Notes: a model not told the origin generated them from the sequence alone. 64,000 nucleotides of DNA from Mesorhizobium amorphae (GCF_014843845.1 NZ_JHQS01000007.1:62001-126000), one strand, 5' to 3'; positions 34,629 through 44,201 are shown, counted from the stretch's first letter. Program-made: numbers and translations.

Positions 34629-35534
34629 ATGAAGAGAGTTCGCAAGGCAGTCTTCCCGGTCGCCGGCCTCGGCACGCGGTTCCTCCCGGCCACCAAGGCC
34701 ATCCCGAAGGAAATGCTGACGGTCGTCGATCGGCCGGTCATCCAATATGTGGTCGACGAGGCGCGCGATGCGGGGATCGAGCACTTCATCTTCGTGACCG
34801 GCCGCAACAAGGCGGTCATCGAGGACCATTTCGACGTCCAGTTCGAGCTCTACGACACGCTTGCGCAACGCGGCAAGGACGACCAGCTTGCTCGCCTGCA
34901 ACGGCTGCAGCCGGCGCCGGGCCAGACCAGCTTCACCCGCCAGCAGGTGCCGATGGGGCTTGGCCATGCCGTCTGGTGCGCGCGCGAACTGGTCGGCGAC
35001 GAGCCATTCGCGCTGCTTTTGCCCGACATGATCATGCAGTCGGAAAAGAGCTGCATGAAGGACATGGTCGAGCTCTACGCCGAGACCGGCAACAACATCA
35101 TCGCGGTGCAGGAATGCGATCCGGCCGAGGCGCATAAATACGGCATCGTCGGCCGCGGCGAGGATACGCATCACGGCTTCCGCATCACCGGTATGGTCGA
35201 GAAGCCGAAGGCCGGCACCGCACCGTCCAACCTGTTCATCAACGGCCGCTATATCCTGCAGCCGGAGATCTTCGGCATCCTCGAAAGCCAGGAACGCGGC
35301 GCCGGCAACGAGATCCAGCTTACCGACGCGATGCTGAAGCTGGAAAAGCAGCAACCCTTCTACGGCTACCACTATCAGGGCCGCACCTTCGATTGCGGTT
35401 CGCCGGAAGGCTTCGTCGAGGCCAATGTCGCCTTCGCCCTGTGGCGCAACGACATGAATGAGAACATGCGCGGTGTCATCCGCACCTTGCTCGATGAGAT
35501 GAAGCCATCGGAGCGGCGCGGCGCCGCCCTCTAA
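34629..35534 (+). CDS. galU: UTP-glucose-1-phosphate uridylyltransferase
   Basis: A 301-residue enzyme making UDP-glucose for exopolysaccharide, LPS and cyclic glucans. The nucleotide-binding loop [19 protein letters not shown] is at residues 12-30; [13 protein letters not shown], then MVEKPKAG and [16 protein letters not shown] are family signatures. ATG 34629 gives the standard start [13 protein letters not shown]; earlier in-frame starts would add 46 unconserved residues. The ribosome site is weak (GGATAA). Its stop lies 1 nt from the stop of the convergent outer-membrane gene. Confidence 0.96.
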   Translation: MKRVRKAVFPVAGLGTRFLPATKAIPKEMLTVVDRPVIQYVVDEARDAGIEHFIFVTGRNKAVIEDHFDVQFELYDTLAQRGKDDQLARLQRLQPAPGQTSFTRQQVPMGLGHAVWCARELVGDEPFALLLPDMIMQSEKSCMKDMVELYAETGNNIIAVQECDPAEAHKYGIVGRGEDTHHGFRITGMVEKPKAGTAPSNLFINGRYILQPEIFGILESQERGAGNEIQLTDAMLKLEKQQPFYGYHYQGRTFDCGSPEGFVEANVAFALWRNDMNENMRGVIRTLLDEMKPSERRGAAL

Positions 35535-35535
35535 G

Positions 35536-37317
35536 TTACCGCTGCACCTTCACGCCAAGGAAGATGCTGTTGGCCGTGTAGTCGCGGCCAGGCAAGTTGC
35601 TGGTCAGTTTCTCGGTCCTGACCCGGGTGGTGAGGCCGGCGTAGCGGTTCAGCCACCATGTCAGGCTGCTCTCGGCGCTCAGCACCAAATCATGACCATC
35701 GATGCCGACATAGTCGCGCCAGTCGACGCCGAGTGCCGCGTTCGCCGTCAGATTGGCGCGGATCTGCCGCTCGCCGGTGAGCCGGCCGGAATAGAGGATG
35801 TCGCCGCTTTGGGCGGCGGTCGTGGTGTCCTCGATGGTGGTCTGGCCGGTCAGTCCGATCGTGGTGCCGCGCTCCGGCGACCATTTGAGATCGGCGTTCA
35901 CCGTCGGGCCTGAAATCGCTTCCAGGCTATTGTCGTCGATCGCCTCCCGCAGCCAGCCGGCCGAGAATTCGCCGGCAAGCTTGTCGCCCATGTCGATCTC
36001 AAGGCCGGCGCGCGCGCCAAGCCGCGTCGAGGAGCGTTCGAACCCATTGCTGTCTGAGCGCAGATCATAGTCCCTGCGCCCGACCTCGATCTCAGTGAAC
36101 GGGATGAGGGCCGGAGAGATTTCGTAACCGGCGCGCAAGGTCGCGGTGTAGAGGGTGGAGTCGCGGTCCTTCTGCGACAGTGAGGTGCCGTCTGAAAGAT
36201 CGGCGTCGCCGTAGAAATCGTGCGTCACCGCGCCGGTCAGCGTGTAGCGCATCTTGCCGACATCCTTCTCAATGCCGAGGCTGCCGTTGACGGTCTGGCG
36301 CAGCGGCTGCGAGGAGACCCCGGCAATGGCGTCCGGCGAGGAGGCCGATTCCGGCACGGCTTCGTAACCGAGCTTGGCGATGGCGCGCAGCTCGTTGTCG
36401 AGATCGACGTTGAGCGTTCCCTCGATCCGCCCTTGCGCGTCGGAGACCTCGTCGCCGGATACGGTCTTGCGGAAGCTGCCATAGCCGTTGATGAGCGCCG
36501 AATTCTCACGCCAGTCGGAGGCGGCGGAAAAACGCAGCGCCGTTTCCGAAAGCAGCGCCGGTGCGCCGCCGCTGCTGGAATCGGCATTGGACGACGACGT
36601 CAGGCCTTGCTCCAGCGTTGGCCGGATGAGGAAGGAGCCGACCTTGATGCCGGTCGCGGCGAAGGGGTCGTCCTCGGGTTTCTTGTCCTGCCCTTCGATG
36701 GAGCCGGTGCGTTCGGCGCCAGGGTCAAGTTTTTGCCTGTCGGCGCTGTCGACCGTAACGGCGCGGCGATTGGCCGTATCCTGCTCGGCGTCGGTGGTCT
36801 CGGTGTCGTCCGTGCCGGTTGTGCTCGCTGTCGCGTCAGTGGTCTTCTTCGCCTTCTTCTTGTCGGCGGCCTTGGCCTTGGCGTCCTTGACCTTGTCCTG
36901 GTCGGCGGCGCGCTGTCGTGCGGTCGAGAGCCGGCGGGGCTTAACCGGAGCCGCCTCGTCGGCCGATGTGTCGTCGGTGGCAGCGGGCTGATCGAAAATG
37001 CTGGTTGCGCCTGTCGCGTCGGTGTCGTCAGGCACCGCGCCGGGGCTGGCCGGTTGGTAGGTGTCGGCCGGCGCGTCGTCCATTGCGGCTGCGTTCGCTT
37101 GCGCCTGCTGATCCTGGGAACTGGCCATGCCCAGTTGCCTGGCCCTGCGCTGCTGGTCGGCCAGGATCGCCGATTCCGAAACCTCGCCGCGCAGCTCGGT
37201 TTCCTGGGCGTAAAGCGGTATTGGCCGCAGCAAAGCCAGGACACTGGCCGCCAGCAGCAAGGTGCTGACGGTTTTGTCCCTGAGACCTCGTTTCGTTTCA
37301 GGCTGGGCCCGCGACAT
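35536..37317 (-). CDS. Outer membrane beta-barrel protein (BBP2-like)
   Basis: A 593-residue exported protein: signal peptide (about 1-38, LLLAASVLALLRPIPLYAQ), a ~150-residue low-complexity segment rich in Asp, Thr, Ala and Lys, then from about residue 200 a C-terminal half of alternating amphipathic strands (GIKVGSFLIRPTLEQG, TLRAGYEISPALIPF, LGARAGLEIDMGDKL) typical of the BBP2 barrel family. Function is unknown; relatives sit with envelope genes. The start is uncertain between ATG 37317 and ATG 37353 (12 residues longer); neither has a strong ribosome site. The reading frame continues open far upstream but would overlap kdsD. Confidence 0.8.
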   Translation of the reverse strand: MSRAQPETKRGLRDKTVSTLLLAASVLALLRPIPLYAQETELRGEVSESAILADQQRRARQLGMASSQDQQAQANAAAMDDAPADTYQPASPGAVPDDTDATGATSIFDQPAATDDTSADEAAPVKPRRLSTARQRAADQDKVKDAKAKAADKKKAKKTTDATASTTGTDDTETTDAEQDTANRRAVTVDSADRQKLDPGAERTGSIEGQDKKPEDDPFAATGIKVGSFLIRPTLEQGLTSSSNADSSSGGAPALLSETALRFSAASDWRENSALINGYGSFRKTVSGDEVSDAQGRIEGTLNVDLDNELRAIAKLGYEAVPESASSPDAIAGVSSQPLRQTVNGSLGIEKDVGKMRYTLTGAVTHDFYGDADLSDGTSLSQKDRDSTLYTATLRAGYEISPALIPFTEIEVGRRDYDLRSDSNGFERSSTRLGARAGLEIDMGDKLAGEFSAGWLREAIDDNSLEAISGPTVNADLKWSPERGTTIGLTGQTTIEDTTTAAQSGDILYSGRLTGERQIRANLTANAALGVDWRDYVGIDGHDLVLSAESSLTWWLNRYAGLTTRVRTEKLTSNLPGRDYTANSIFLGVKVQR

Positions 37318-37512
37318 CGTCACCACTGCTTGCGCGGCGCATGCGCGCGCCATACTTACCGAACCGTAAATGGGGATGGTTAACGGAGGGTTGAGGCGGT
37401 GGCGTCCAGCACGGTCTGGTGGCACGATTTCGAAGTCCGCGCGGTTCGAGATCGGGACGCTAACAGCCATTTCTGTTGGACAGGCGTGCGGCAAAGCGCT
37501 AATCGCATCGGC

Positions 37513-38514
37513 ATGCATGCGGGGTCCCCAGAAAAGAAGCAGCCGGACAGGCAGGCCGCGATCGATTCGGCGTTGAGAACGGTGGCGACCGAGCAGGCCG
37601 GTGTCGAGGCGCTTGCCGCGGCGCTCGAAGACGGACTGGCCGAGCCGTTCGCGCGGGCCGTCGCCATCGTCTCGCGGATCGATGGCCGCGTCATCGTCAC
37701 CGGCGTCGGCAAGAGCGGCCATATCGGTTCGAAGATCGCCGCGACGCTTGCCTCGACCGGCACGCCCGCCTTCTTCGTCCATCCGGCCGAGGCCAATCAC
37801 GGCGATCTCGGCATGATTGCCAAGGACGATGCCATCATCGCCATGTCATGGTCCGGCGAGAGCAAGGAATTGATGGGGATCGTCGCCTATTCCCGGCGCT
37901 TTTCGATCCCGCTGATCGCCATCACATCCGGCGCGACATCGGCGCTGGCGCGCGCGGCCGACGTGGTGCTGCTCTTGCCGCCGGCGCCTGAAGCCTGTCC
38001 GCATGGGCTAGCGCCGACGACGTCGACGCTGCTTCAGCTGATCATGGGCGATGCGCTGGCCATCGCACTGCTCGAGGCGCGCGGCTTCACGCCGGATCAT
38101 TTCCGCACCTTCCATCCCGGCGGCCAGCTCGGCGCCAACCTGACGCAGATCCGCGAGATCATGCATGTCGGCGACAGGCTGCCGCTGGTGCCGACGGGCA
38201 CCGGAATGCAGGACGCGATCCTCGAATTGTCGCGCAAGGGGTTTGGCTGCGTGGCGATTACGGCCGTGGACGGCGCGCTGATAGGCATCATCACCGACGG
38301 CGATATCCGCCGTCATATCGCCAATGATCTCTTGGCAATGAGCGTCGATCAGGTGATGACCAGGAAGCCGAAGACGGCGAGCCCGGACACCCTGGTGGCG
38401 ACGGCGCTGCAGACCATCAACACTTCGGCCATCACCAGCCTGATGGTGATCGAGGGCGGACGCCCGGTCGGGCTCGTCCACCTGCATGACCTGCTGCGCA
38501 TCGGCGCAGCCTAG
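37513..38514 (+). CDS. kdsD: Arabinose-5-phosphate isomerase (KpsF/GutQ family)
   Basis: A 333-residue enzyme converting ribulose-5-phosphate to arabinose-5-phosphate for KDO synthesis in LPS. The SIS domain (residues ~45-180) has VTGVGKSGHIGSKIAATLAS and MSWSGESKEL, and two CBS domains fill the C-terminal third (MHVGDRLPLVP near 220, DQVMTRKPKTASPDTLV near 280). ATG 37513 was chosen to give normal family length; an upstream GTG-type start would add 38 residues. It is divergent from the barrel protein gene. Confidence 0.92.
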   Translation: MHAGSPEKKQPDRQAAIDSALRTVATEQAGVEALAAALEDGLAEPFARAVAIVSRIDGRVIVTGVGKSGHIGSKIAATLASTGTPAFFVHPAEANHGDLGMIAKDDAIIAMSWSGESKELMGIVAYSRRFSIPLIAITSGATSALARAADVVLLLPPAPEACPHGLAPTTSTLLQLIMGDALAIALLEARGFTPDHFRTFHPGGQLGANLTQIREIMHVGDRLPLVPTGTGMQDAILELSRKGFGCVAITAVDGALIGIITDGDIRRHIANDLLAMSVDQVMTRKPKTASPDTLVATALQTINTSAITSLMVIEGGRPVGLVHLHDLLRIGAA

Positions 38515-38576
38515 GCTTGTCGATCTTCAGGTGATGCCGGCCTGACCTGAATCTCAACACACCCCAAACCGTCGAC

Positions 38577-39041
38577 TCATACAGCTTCGACGGTCAGCTC
38601 CAGATCGGTATCGGCAGCACCCGTCACCCGCACCTGCGTGCCGACCGGCAAATCCGGGCCGGAAACACGCCACAGCGTGTCGCCGAGCTTGATGCGGCCG
38701 CGGCCGTCCTTGATCGGCTCGGCAAGCGTGGCCATCTTGCCGACCATCTGCGCGCCGCGGCGGTTGAGCAGCGGCTGGTCGGTCGCGTCATGACGCCCGC
38801 CAACCAGTTTCTTGCCGACGAAGGCCGAGACCAGCGACAACGCCAGGAAGGCGAGGACCTGGACTTCCCAGGTCCAGAAGCTTGCATCCCAGATGAGCAG
38901 GGAAACCAAGCCGATCAGCAGCGCGGCGATGCCGATCCACAGCATGAAGATGCCTGGCGCTATGACCTCCATGACCAGGAGGACGAAGCCCAGAACCATC
39001 CAGTTCCACGGACCAAGTTCGGAAATGATGCGGTCGAGCAT
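38577..39041 (-). CDS. NfeD family membrane protein
   Basis: A 154-residue protein with three to four N-terminal membrane helices (NWMVLGFVLLVMEVIAPGIFM to about residue 75) and a C-terminal OB-fold domain (GKMATLAEPIKDGRGRIKLGDTLW). NfeD proteins partner SPFH/stomatin proteins in membrane microdomains. The gene follows the SPFH gene by 37 nt on the same strand, so the two are probably co-transcribed. A weak hairpin (38526-38551) lies between its stop and that of kdsD. Confidence 0.9.
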   Translation of the reverse strand: MLDRIISELGPWNWMVLGFVLLVMEVIAPGIFMLWIGIAALLIGLVSLLIWDASFWTWEVQVLAFLALSLVSAFVGKKLVGGRHDATDQPLLNRRGAQMVGKMATLAEPIKDGRGRIKLGDTLWRVSGPDLPVGTQVRVTGAADTDLELTVEAV

Positions 39042-39078
39042 CGGAGTGTACTCCTATGATCTCAGTTGTCGCCTGATC

Positions 39079-40029
39079 TCAGTTATCGCTTGGGCGAACC
39101 ACCGGAGGGCGGGCAGCCTGCCGCGCGGCGCCGGCAGTGCCTTCGCTGCGAAACACCTCTTTGGCAATCTCGCCAATGCCGCCCAGCGTGCCGATCAGCG
39201 ACGAGGCCTCAAGCGGCATCAGCACGATCTTGCTGTTGGTGGCCGAGCCGATCCTGGTCAGCGCTTCGGTGTATTTCTGGGCGATGAAGTAGTTGAGCGC
39301 CTGGACGTCGCCCTTGGAGATCGCCTCCGACACCACTTGCGTCGCCTTGGCTTCGGCCTCGGCCGAGCGTTCGCGCGCCTCTGCATCGCGGAAGGCGGCT
39401 TCCTTGCGGCCCTCGGCCTCGAGGATCTGCGACTGCTTGAGGCCTTCGGCGGCGAGGATTTGCGCGCGCTTGTTGCGCTCGGCGGTCATCTGCCGGCCCA
39501 TCGATTCAATGAGGTTGGCTGGCGGATTGATGTCCTTGATCTCGACGCGGGTGATCTTGATGCCCCACGGATGCGCCGCCTCGTCGACGACACGCAGCAG
39601 GCGTTCGTTGATGGCGTCGCGGTTCGACAGGAGTTCGTCGAGGTCCATCGAACCCATGACGGTACGGATGTTGGTCATCGTCAGGTTCAGGATGGCGTTT
39701 TCAAGTCCAGAGACCTGGTAGGCGGCCTGCGCCGCATTGAGGATCTGGTAAAAGGCGATGCCGTCGACACCCACTATGGCGTTGTCGCGGGTGATGATTT
39801 CCTGGCTCGGAACGTCGAGCACCTGCTCCATCATGTTCATCTTGGCGCCGATGCGGTCGACGAACGGCACGATGAGGTTGAGGCCGGGGCTCAGTGTCTT
39901 GGTGTAACGGCCAAAGCGCTCCACCGTATAATTGTAGCCTTGCGGGATTGTCCTGATGCCTTTGATAAGAAGCACCAATACCAGAAAGGCAAGCGCACCA
40001 ATCGCAATACCGAAACCACTGAAGTCCAT
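39079..40029 (-). CDS. SPFH/Band 7 (stomatin/QmcA-like) membrane protein
   Basis: A 316-residue protein with one N-terminal helix ([19 protein letters not shown], residues 7-25), the SPFH domain (~28-200; [18 protein letters not shown]) and a coiled-coil rich in Glu/Ala/Lys ([20 protein letters not shown] to about residue 235). Such proteins scaffold membrane microdomains and can modulate FtsH. GAGGGAGAT precedes the ATG. It is the first gene of a two-gene unit with nfeD. Confidence 0.93.
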   Translation of the reverse strand: MDFSGFGIAIGALAFLVLVLLIKGIRTIPQGYNYTVERFGRYTKTLSPGLNLIVPFVDRIGAKMNMMEQVLDVPSQEIITRDNAIVGVDGIAFYQILNAAQAAYQVSGLENAILNLTMTNIRTVMGSMDLDELLSNRDAINERLLRVVDEAAHPWGIKITRVEIKDINPPANLIESMGRQMTAERNKRAQILAAEGLKQSQILEAEGRKEAAFRDAEARERSAEAEAKATQVVSEAISKGDVQALNYFIAQKYTEALTRIGSATNSKIVLMPLEASSLIGTLGGIGEIAKEVFRSEGTAGAARQAARPPVVRPSDN

Positions 40030-40176
40030 TTAAATCTCCCTCAGATGCCGGCCATGGCGTTGATTCCATGCAACCGACTTCACCAAAGACTTATGTATGT
40101 TTCAATAACGTTACAATCAGGTGATCGCGGATTATTAGTGCATAGACTTTTTCACAGCGGCCGGAGATGGGCCACT

Positions 40177-41235
40177 TCAGACCCAACCCGCCAGCTCGCG
40201 CCGTACCATCGCCTCGATCACGGCCATGCCCTCGGCGCTGTCGTTGAGGCAAGGGATGTGGGCGAATTGCTCGCCGCCGGCGTGATGGAAGGTTTCGGCG
40301 GCCTCGCGGCCGATCTCGTCCAGCGTCTCGATGCAATCGACGGAAAAGCCGGGATTGACGATGGCGATCGACTTCACGCCGTCACGCCCGAGTTTCTCTA
40401 CCGTCTTGTCGGTATAGGGCTGCAGCCATTCCTGCGCGCCGAAGCGCGACTGGAAGGTGGTGATAAGTCTGTCGTCGCTCCAGCCGAGCTTTTGGCGCAG
40501 CAACCGCGTCGTCTCCAGGCAATGGGCCTGATAGGGATCGCCCTTGTCGGAATAGGGTTTCGGGATGCCGTGATAGGAGGTGATGACCACCTCCGGCTTG
40601 AAGTCGAGGGTCGCCAGGTGTCGCTCGATCGAGCGGGCGAGCGCGTCGATGTAGACAGGTTCGGCATAGTAGGGCGGAACGCTGCGGATCGCGGGTGCCG
40701 CCCGCATCTTCATCAGCGCGCGAAACAGCTGGTCGTTGGCGGTCGCCGTCGTCGTTGCCGAATATTGCGGATAGAGCGGGAAGGACAGAATGCGGTCGCA
40801 GCCCTGCTCGACCAGTCTTTGGGCGACGCTCGCGGTCGAGGGGTTGCCGTAGCGCATCGCCCACTCGACGACGACGTTGGGTAGATCGCCAAGGGCCTCG
40901 GCAAGCTTCTCAGCCTGGGCGCGGGTGTAGGTGCGCAGCGGCGACTCGTTCTTCTCCCGGTTCCAGATCCTGGCGTAGTTGGCGCCCGATTTCTTCGGCC
41001 TGGTGGTGAGGACCAGACCATAGAGGATCGGATACCAGATTGCCTTATTCAACTCGATCACCCGCGGATCGGAGAGGAATTCCCTCAAATAGCGCCACAT
41101 CGGCGTGAAGTCGGTCCCGTCGGGCGTGCCGAGATTGATCAGCATGACGCCGATCTTGCCCGCCTTGACCGGCGCATGACCCGCCGGGGCAGGCGCCTTC
41201 GCGGCTTTGGAATCGGCGGGGCTGGAAAGCGTCAT
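40177..41235 (-). CDS. hemH: Ferrochelatase
   Basis: A 352-residue enzyme inserting Fe2+ into protoporphyrin IX, the last step of heme synthesis. VMLINLGTPD is near residues 30-39, the catalytic His is in ITSYHGIPKPY (near 217-227) and the conserved Glu lies in the C-terminal third (SVDCIETLDEI). ATG 41235 was chosen for a GGAG 8 nt upstream and family length; a GTG 24 nt earlier is possible. It follows the nucleotidase gene across a terminator, so it probably has its own promoter. Confidence 0.95.
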   Translation of the reverse strand: MTLSSPADSKAAKAPAPAGHAPVKAGKIGVMLINLGTPDGTDFTPMWRYLREFLSDPRVIELNKAIWYPILYGLVLTTRPKKSGANYARIWNREKNESPLRTYTRAQAEKLAEALGDLPNVVVEWAMRYGNPSTASVAQRLVEQGCDRILSFPLYPQYSATTTATANDQLFRALMKMRAAPAIRSVPPYYAEPVYIDALARSIERHLATLDFKPEVVITSYHGIPKPYSDKGDPYQAHCLETTRLLRQKLGWSDDRLITTFQSRFGAQEWLQPYTDKTVEKLGRDGVKSIAIVNPGFSVDCIETLDEIGREAAETFHHAGGEQFAHIPCLNDSAEGMAVIEAMVRRELAGWV

Positions 41236-41350
41236 AAAGGTCTCCGGACACTGCGCCACACCGGCGGTGTCGCGGCGAACCTAACGATGCCGCGCCGGTT
41301 TTCAAATGCTGCGTCTGGCCGCACCTTAGCTCGTTCCCGCCTGAAAGCAG

Positions 41351-41380
41351 AACACCCGCCTGGTGTCCCAGGCGGGTGTT
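41351..41380 (-). terminator. Terminator hairpin after the nucleotidase gene
   Basis: A perfect 13-bp stem (AACACCCGCCTGG / CCAGGCGGGTGTT) with a 4-nt loop, 20 nt past the nucleotidase stop. The T-tract on the minus strand is interrupted (TT then CTGCTTT), so it may not be fully efficient. Confidence 0.7.
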
Positions 41381-41399
41381 GTAAGTTTCTACGAAAGGA

Positions 41400-43460
41400 C
41401 TATTTCGCCGCAGGCGGAATCGTCAGGGTCGCGCCGAGCGGCAGCCGGCGTGGCTCGTAGCCCTTGTTGGCTTCGGAAATCGCCTTCCACTTGGTGCCGT
41501 CGCCATAGGCTTTCTTGGCCAGATCCCAATAGGTGTCGCCGGCGACGATGACATGGCCGGCTTCGGCTGGCGCGGCAGCCTCTGCCGGTTTGGCGGGTTC
41601 CGCGGCCGGGGCAGGGGCCGGTGCCGCTTCTGCGGGTTTGGCCGGCTCCGCCGGTGCAGGCGCCGCAGGAGCAGTTTCGGCCGGGACCGTCGGCGGGGTC
41701 GTGGCGATGTCGCCAGAGTTGTCCGGCAAGGCTGGCATCGCCGGCTCGGCGGGAGCTGCTTCCGCGGGCTTTGCCGGTTCCGCTGCCGGAGCCGGTGCTG
41801 CAGGCTCGGCTGGCTTGGCCGGCTCTGCCGCGGGAGCCGCCGCAACGGTCGCGGCGATCTCGGTGATGCGGCCGTCGAGCTTCGGCGTATAGGGCCGGTG
41901 TGCACCAAGATAGTCAGCCACCACCTGCTCGAGGCCCGGACCGTAATCATAGGCATTCTGGGCCTTTTCGGCGAACACCTTGTAGCCGTCGCCACCCTGG
42001 CGGACATAGTTGTTGGTGGCGACCAGATAGTCCTTGTCGGGATTGAGCGGCGTCCAGGCGCCACCCTCCATGACTTCGACAGACTTGACGCGTCCGGCGT
42101 TCGGCGCGACCGACTTGTCGAAGGAATATTTCAGGCCGGCGACCTGCGGGAAGCGCCCGGCGCCGTCCTCGATCTGGCTGAGGCCACTTTCCAGCCCGGC
42201 CACCAGATCCTTGCCCGAGATCTTGAATGTCGCCAGCGTGTTCTGGAACGGCAGCACGGTCAGCACTTCGCCCATGGTCACGGTGCCCTGGTCGATCGAG
42301 GCGCGCAGTCCGCCGCCGTTCGAGATGACGATCTCGACGCCCTGGCCCTTGACGCGATCGAGGATCGCGTCGGAGACGAGATTGCCCATCTCGCATTCGC
42401 GGGTGCGGCAATTCTCACGGCTGCCGTCGATCGGCTTGGTGGTTTCGGCCACCTCCTTGTTCTTCAGTTCCTCGATCGGCGCGCCGAGTTCCTTGATGCG
42501 GGCCAGCACGGCGGGATCGGGCGTGATCGACTTGTCGAGAAAGATCGGATCGCCGCTGGCTTCCTTGACGACGCCATTGTCGTCGAACACGACCTTGAAC
42601 TCGCCGAGATATTTCGAATAGGACGCCGCCTGCACGACCGGCACCTTATAGCCGTCGGGGTTGTCGACCATCGTCGGATAGGGGCCCGCCGCCTTCGGAT
42701 CGGTGTTCGACAAAAGCGTATGGCTGTGGCCGCCGACCACCACGTCGATGCCGGGGATCTTGGCGATGACGTCGCGCTCGCGGTTGTAGCCGATATGGGT
42801 CACCGCGATGATCTTGTTGACGCCTTCGCCCTTCAGCTTCTCGACCTCTGATGTGATCGACTTGACGTCGTCCTCGATGGTGATGTTGGGGCCAGGCGTA
42901 GCCAGTTCCGGCGTGTCGTTGGTGACGGCACCGATGATGCCGATCTTCTGGCCGCCGACTTCGACCACGATCGATGGCTTGACGCGGTCGCCGAGCTTGG
43001 ATTGCGCGTTGGCCTTCACATTGGCGCCCAGCACGGGGAACTTGATCATGTCGAGGAACGGAGCAAGTGCGGTCTCGCCGTCGTCGAACTCGTGATTGCC
43101 GAGCGCCATGGCGTCGAATTTCATCTCGTTGAGGAACTCGCCTTCGACCTTGCCCTTGTAGGTGGTGTAGAACAGCGAGCCCTGGAAATTGTCGCCGGCG
43201 CTGAGCAGGAGCACGTTCTGGCCTTCCAGCTTCTTGCGCTCCTGCGCGATCGCGGTGATCAGGCGGCCGGCGCCGCCGATGCATTCGCCCTTGGTCTCCT
43301 CTTCGGCCGAACAGGTCGACTCGTATTTGTTGTTGCCCTCGATGCGGCTGTGCCAGTCGTTGATATGCAGGATGTTCAGTGTGTAGTCGGCAAAGGATGC
43401 GCCGGCCGACAGGCCAAGCGTGGATGCCGACAGGGCGGCAATGGCGGCAAACTTCTTCAT
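41400..43460 (-). CDS. 5'-nucleotidase/2',3'-cyclic phosphodiesterase-like protein with C-terminal LysM
   Basis: A 686-residue exported phosphoesterase of the UshA type. It has a signal peptide (~1-24), a metallophosphatase domain with the metal ligands ILHINDWHSR, SAGDNFQGS, GNHEFDDG and GGHSHT, and a 5'-nucleotidase C-terminal domain (~330-510; ISNGGGLRASI, TNNYVRQGGDGY). Then follow a ~100-residue Ala/Pro/Glu/Lys repeat linker (AAEPAKPAE units) and a LysM domain (~635-682; HVIVAGDTYWDLAKKAYGDG). LysM binds peptidoglycan, so the enzyme is probably tethered to the wall while salvaging nucleotides. ATG 43460 follows GGGAG. Confidence 0.9.
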   Translation of the reverse strand: MKKFAAIAALSASTLGLSAGASFADYTLNILHINDWHSRIEGNNKYESTCSAEEETKGECIGGAGRLITAIAQERKKLEGQNVLLLSAGDNFQGSLFYTTYKGKVEGEFLNEMKFDAMALGNHEFDDGETALAPFLDMIKFPVLGANVKANAQSKLGDRVKPSIVVEVGGQKIGIIGAVTNDTPELATPGPNITIEDDVKSITSEVEKLKGEGVNKIIAVTHIGYNRERDVIAKIPGIDVVVGGHSHTLLSNTDPKAAGPYPTMVDNPDGYKVPVVQAASYSKYLGEFKVVFDDNGVVKEASGDPIFLDKSITPDPAVLARIKELGAPIEELKNKEVAETTKPIDGSRENCRTRECEMGNLVSDAILDRVKGQGVEIVISNGGGLRASIDQGTVTMGEVLTVLPFQNTLATFKISGKDLVAGLESGLSQIEDGAGRFPQVAGLKYSFDKSVAPNAGRVKSVEVMEGGAWTPLNPDKDYLVATNNYVRQGGDGYKVFAEKAQNAYDYGPGLEQVVADYLGAHRPYTPKLDGRITEIAATVAAAPAAEPAKPAEPAAPAPAAEPAKPAEAAPAEPAMPALPDNSGDIATTPPTVPAETAPAAPAPAEPAKPAEAAPAPAPAAEPAKPAEAAAPAEAGHVIVAGDTYWDLAKKAYGDGTKWKAISEANKGYEPRRLPLGATLTIPPAAK

Positions 43461-43596
43461 ATTCGTCTCCCGGATGAACCTGACCAGAGGCATTTAACGC
43501 CCTTGCTTGACTGGGGCATAACAGCCAGCTTTTGCGTCATGTTCACATCGCGTTTTCATCGATGCAAGCGGAAATCAGGAAGATGTTTGCCGGCAT

Positions 43597-43628
43597 AAAA
43601 AAGACGGCGGCTCGCGCCGCCGTCTTTT
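43597..43628 (-). terminator. Rho-independent terminator after omp10
   Basis: An 11-bp stem (AAGACGGCGGC / GCCGCCGTCTT) with a 4-nt loop. On the minus strand it is followed by six T; the plus strand also has four T, so it could work both ways. It lies 81 nt past the omp10 stop. Confidence 0.9.
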
Positions 43629-43708
43629 GGATGGATCGATGTCGTACCAGGCTATTTCAGCCGCATTTCATACGACGCCAAGTGAATTCACCTGGGCTGC
43701 AAAATGCT

Positions 43709-44086
43709 TTAGGCCCGGCGCGTCAGCACGAAATTCTGCCCGGCCGCGCTGGTGCAGTTGAGCTGGCTGGTGGAGACCATCAGGCAATTGAAGCTGACCG
43801 GCGTCTGGCGGATCAGCGAGGTGCCGTGGATCTCGACCGAGGTGGCGCCGGTCATGGTGTAGCTGCCCTCGGCGAGCTTCTGGCCGGTATCGGTCGCGAC
43901 GGTGGCGAAGCTGCCGGCCGCGAAGGTCGACAGGCCGGTGCCTTTGGCATCGATCCAGGAGCCTTCAACGCCCTTCGGTCCAGACGCCATCGGCGGCGCC
44001 TCGGGGCCGCCCGTCATGCAGCCGGCAAGCATCGTCGCCAGGGCGCCCGCGGCGCCCACAGAAAGAACTTTGCGCGCAATCGTCAT
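43709..44086 (-). CDS. omp10: Omp10-like outer membrane lipoprotein
   Basis: A 125-residue lipoprotein with signal peptide and lipobox MLAGC (Cys near residue 23). The mature domain has GVEGSWIDAKG, TDTGQKLAEGSY and SQLNCTSAAGQNFVLTRR, closely resembling Brucella Omp10 from memory. It belongs to the AprI/Inh-like lipoprotein fold; the role is in envelope integrity but not precisely known. ATG 44086 lies behind GGAGAGG; upstream in-frame starts run through a repeat element and were rejected. Confidence 0.88.
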   Translation of the reverse strand: MTIARKVLSVGAAGALATMLAGCMTGGPEAPPMASGPKGVEGSWIDAKGTGLSTFAAGSFATVATDTGQKLAEGSYTMTGATSVEIHGTSLIRQTPVSFNCLMVSTSQLNCTSAAGQNFVLTRRA

Positions 44087-44106
44087 TTCTAAAAACCTCT
44101 CCTCAA

Positions 44107-44201
44107 GCATCGGCCCGAAAATCGATGCGATTTTCGGAAAGCACGATGCGTGCATCCAAAGTGCTAGAGCGTACTTTCCAAATGGAGGCACGTCGCTCTA
44201 G
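44107..44201. repeat. Rhizobial intergenic repeat with two hairpins
   Basis: The first hairpin is perfect: CCGAAAATCG-ATG-CGATTTTCGG (44115-44137), flanked by GCAT..GATGC. The second pairs CTAGAGCG (44164-44171) with CGCTCTAG (44194-44201). I recognise both modules as parts of a dispersed Mesorhizobium repeat. It occupies most of the gap upstream of omp10. Confidence 0.65.

Noticed and set aside
37318-37800. N-terminal extension of the barrel protein to 754 residues
   Set aside because: The extra residues precede a normal signal peptide and would overlap the first part of kdsD on the other strand.
41570-41860. Repetitive stretch considered as a DNA repeat or CRISPR-like array
   Set aside because: It is the Ala/Pro/Glu/Lys linker of the nucleotidase in frame; there is no regular repeat-spacer structure.
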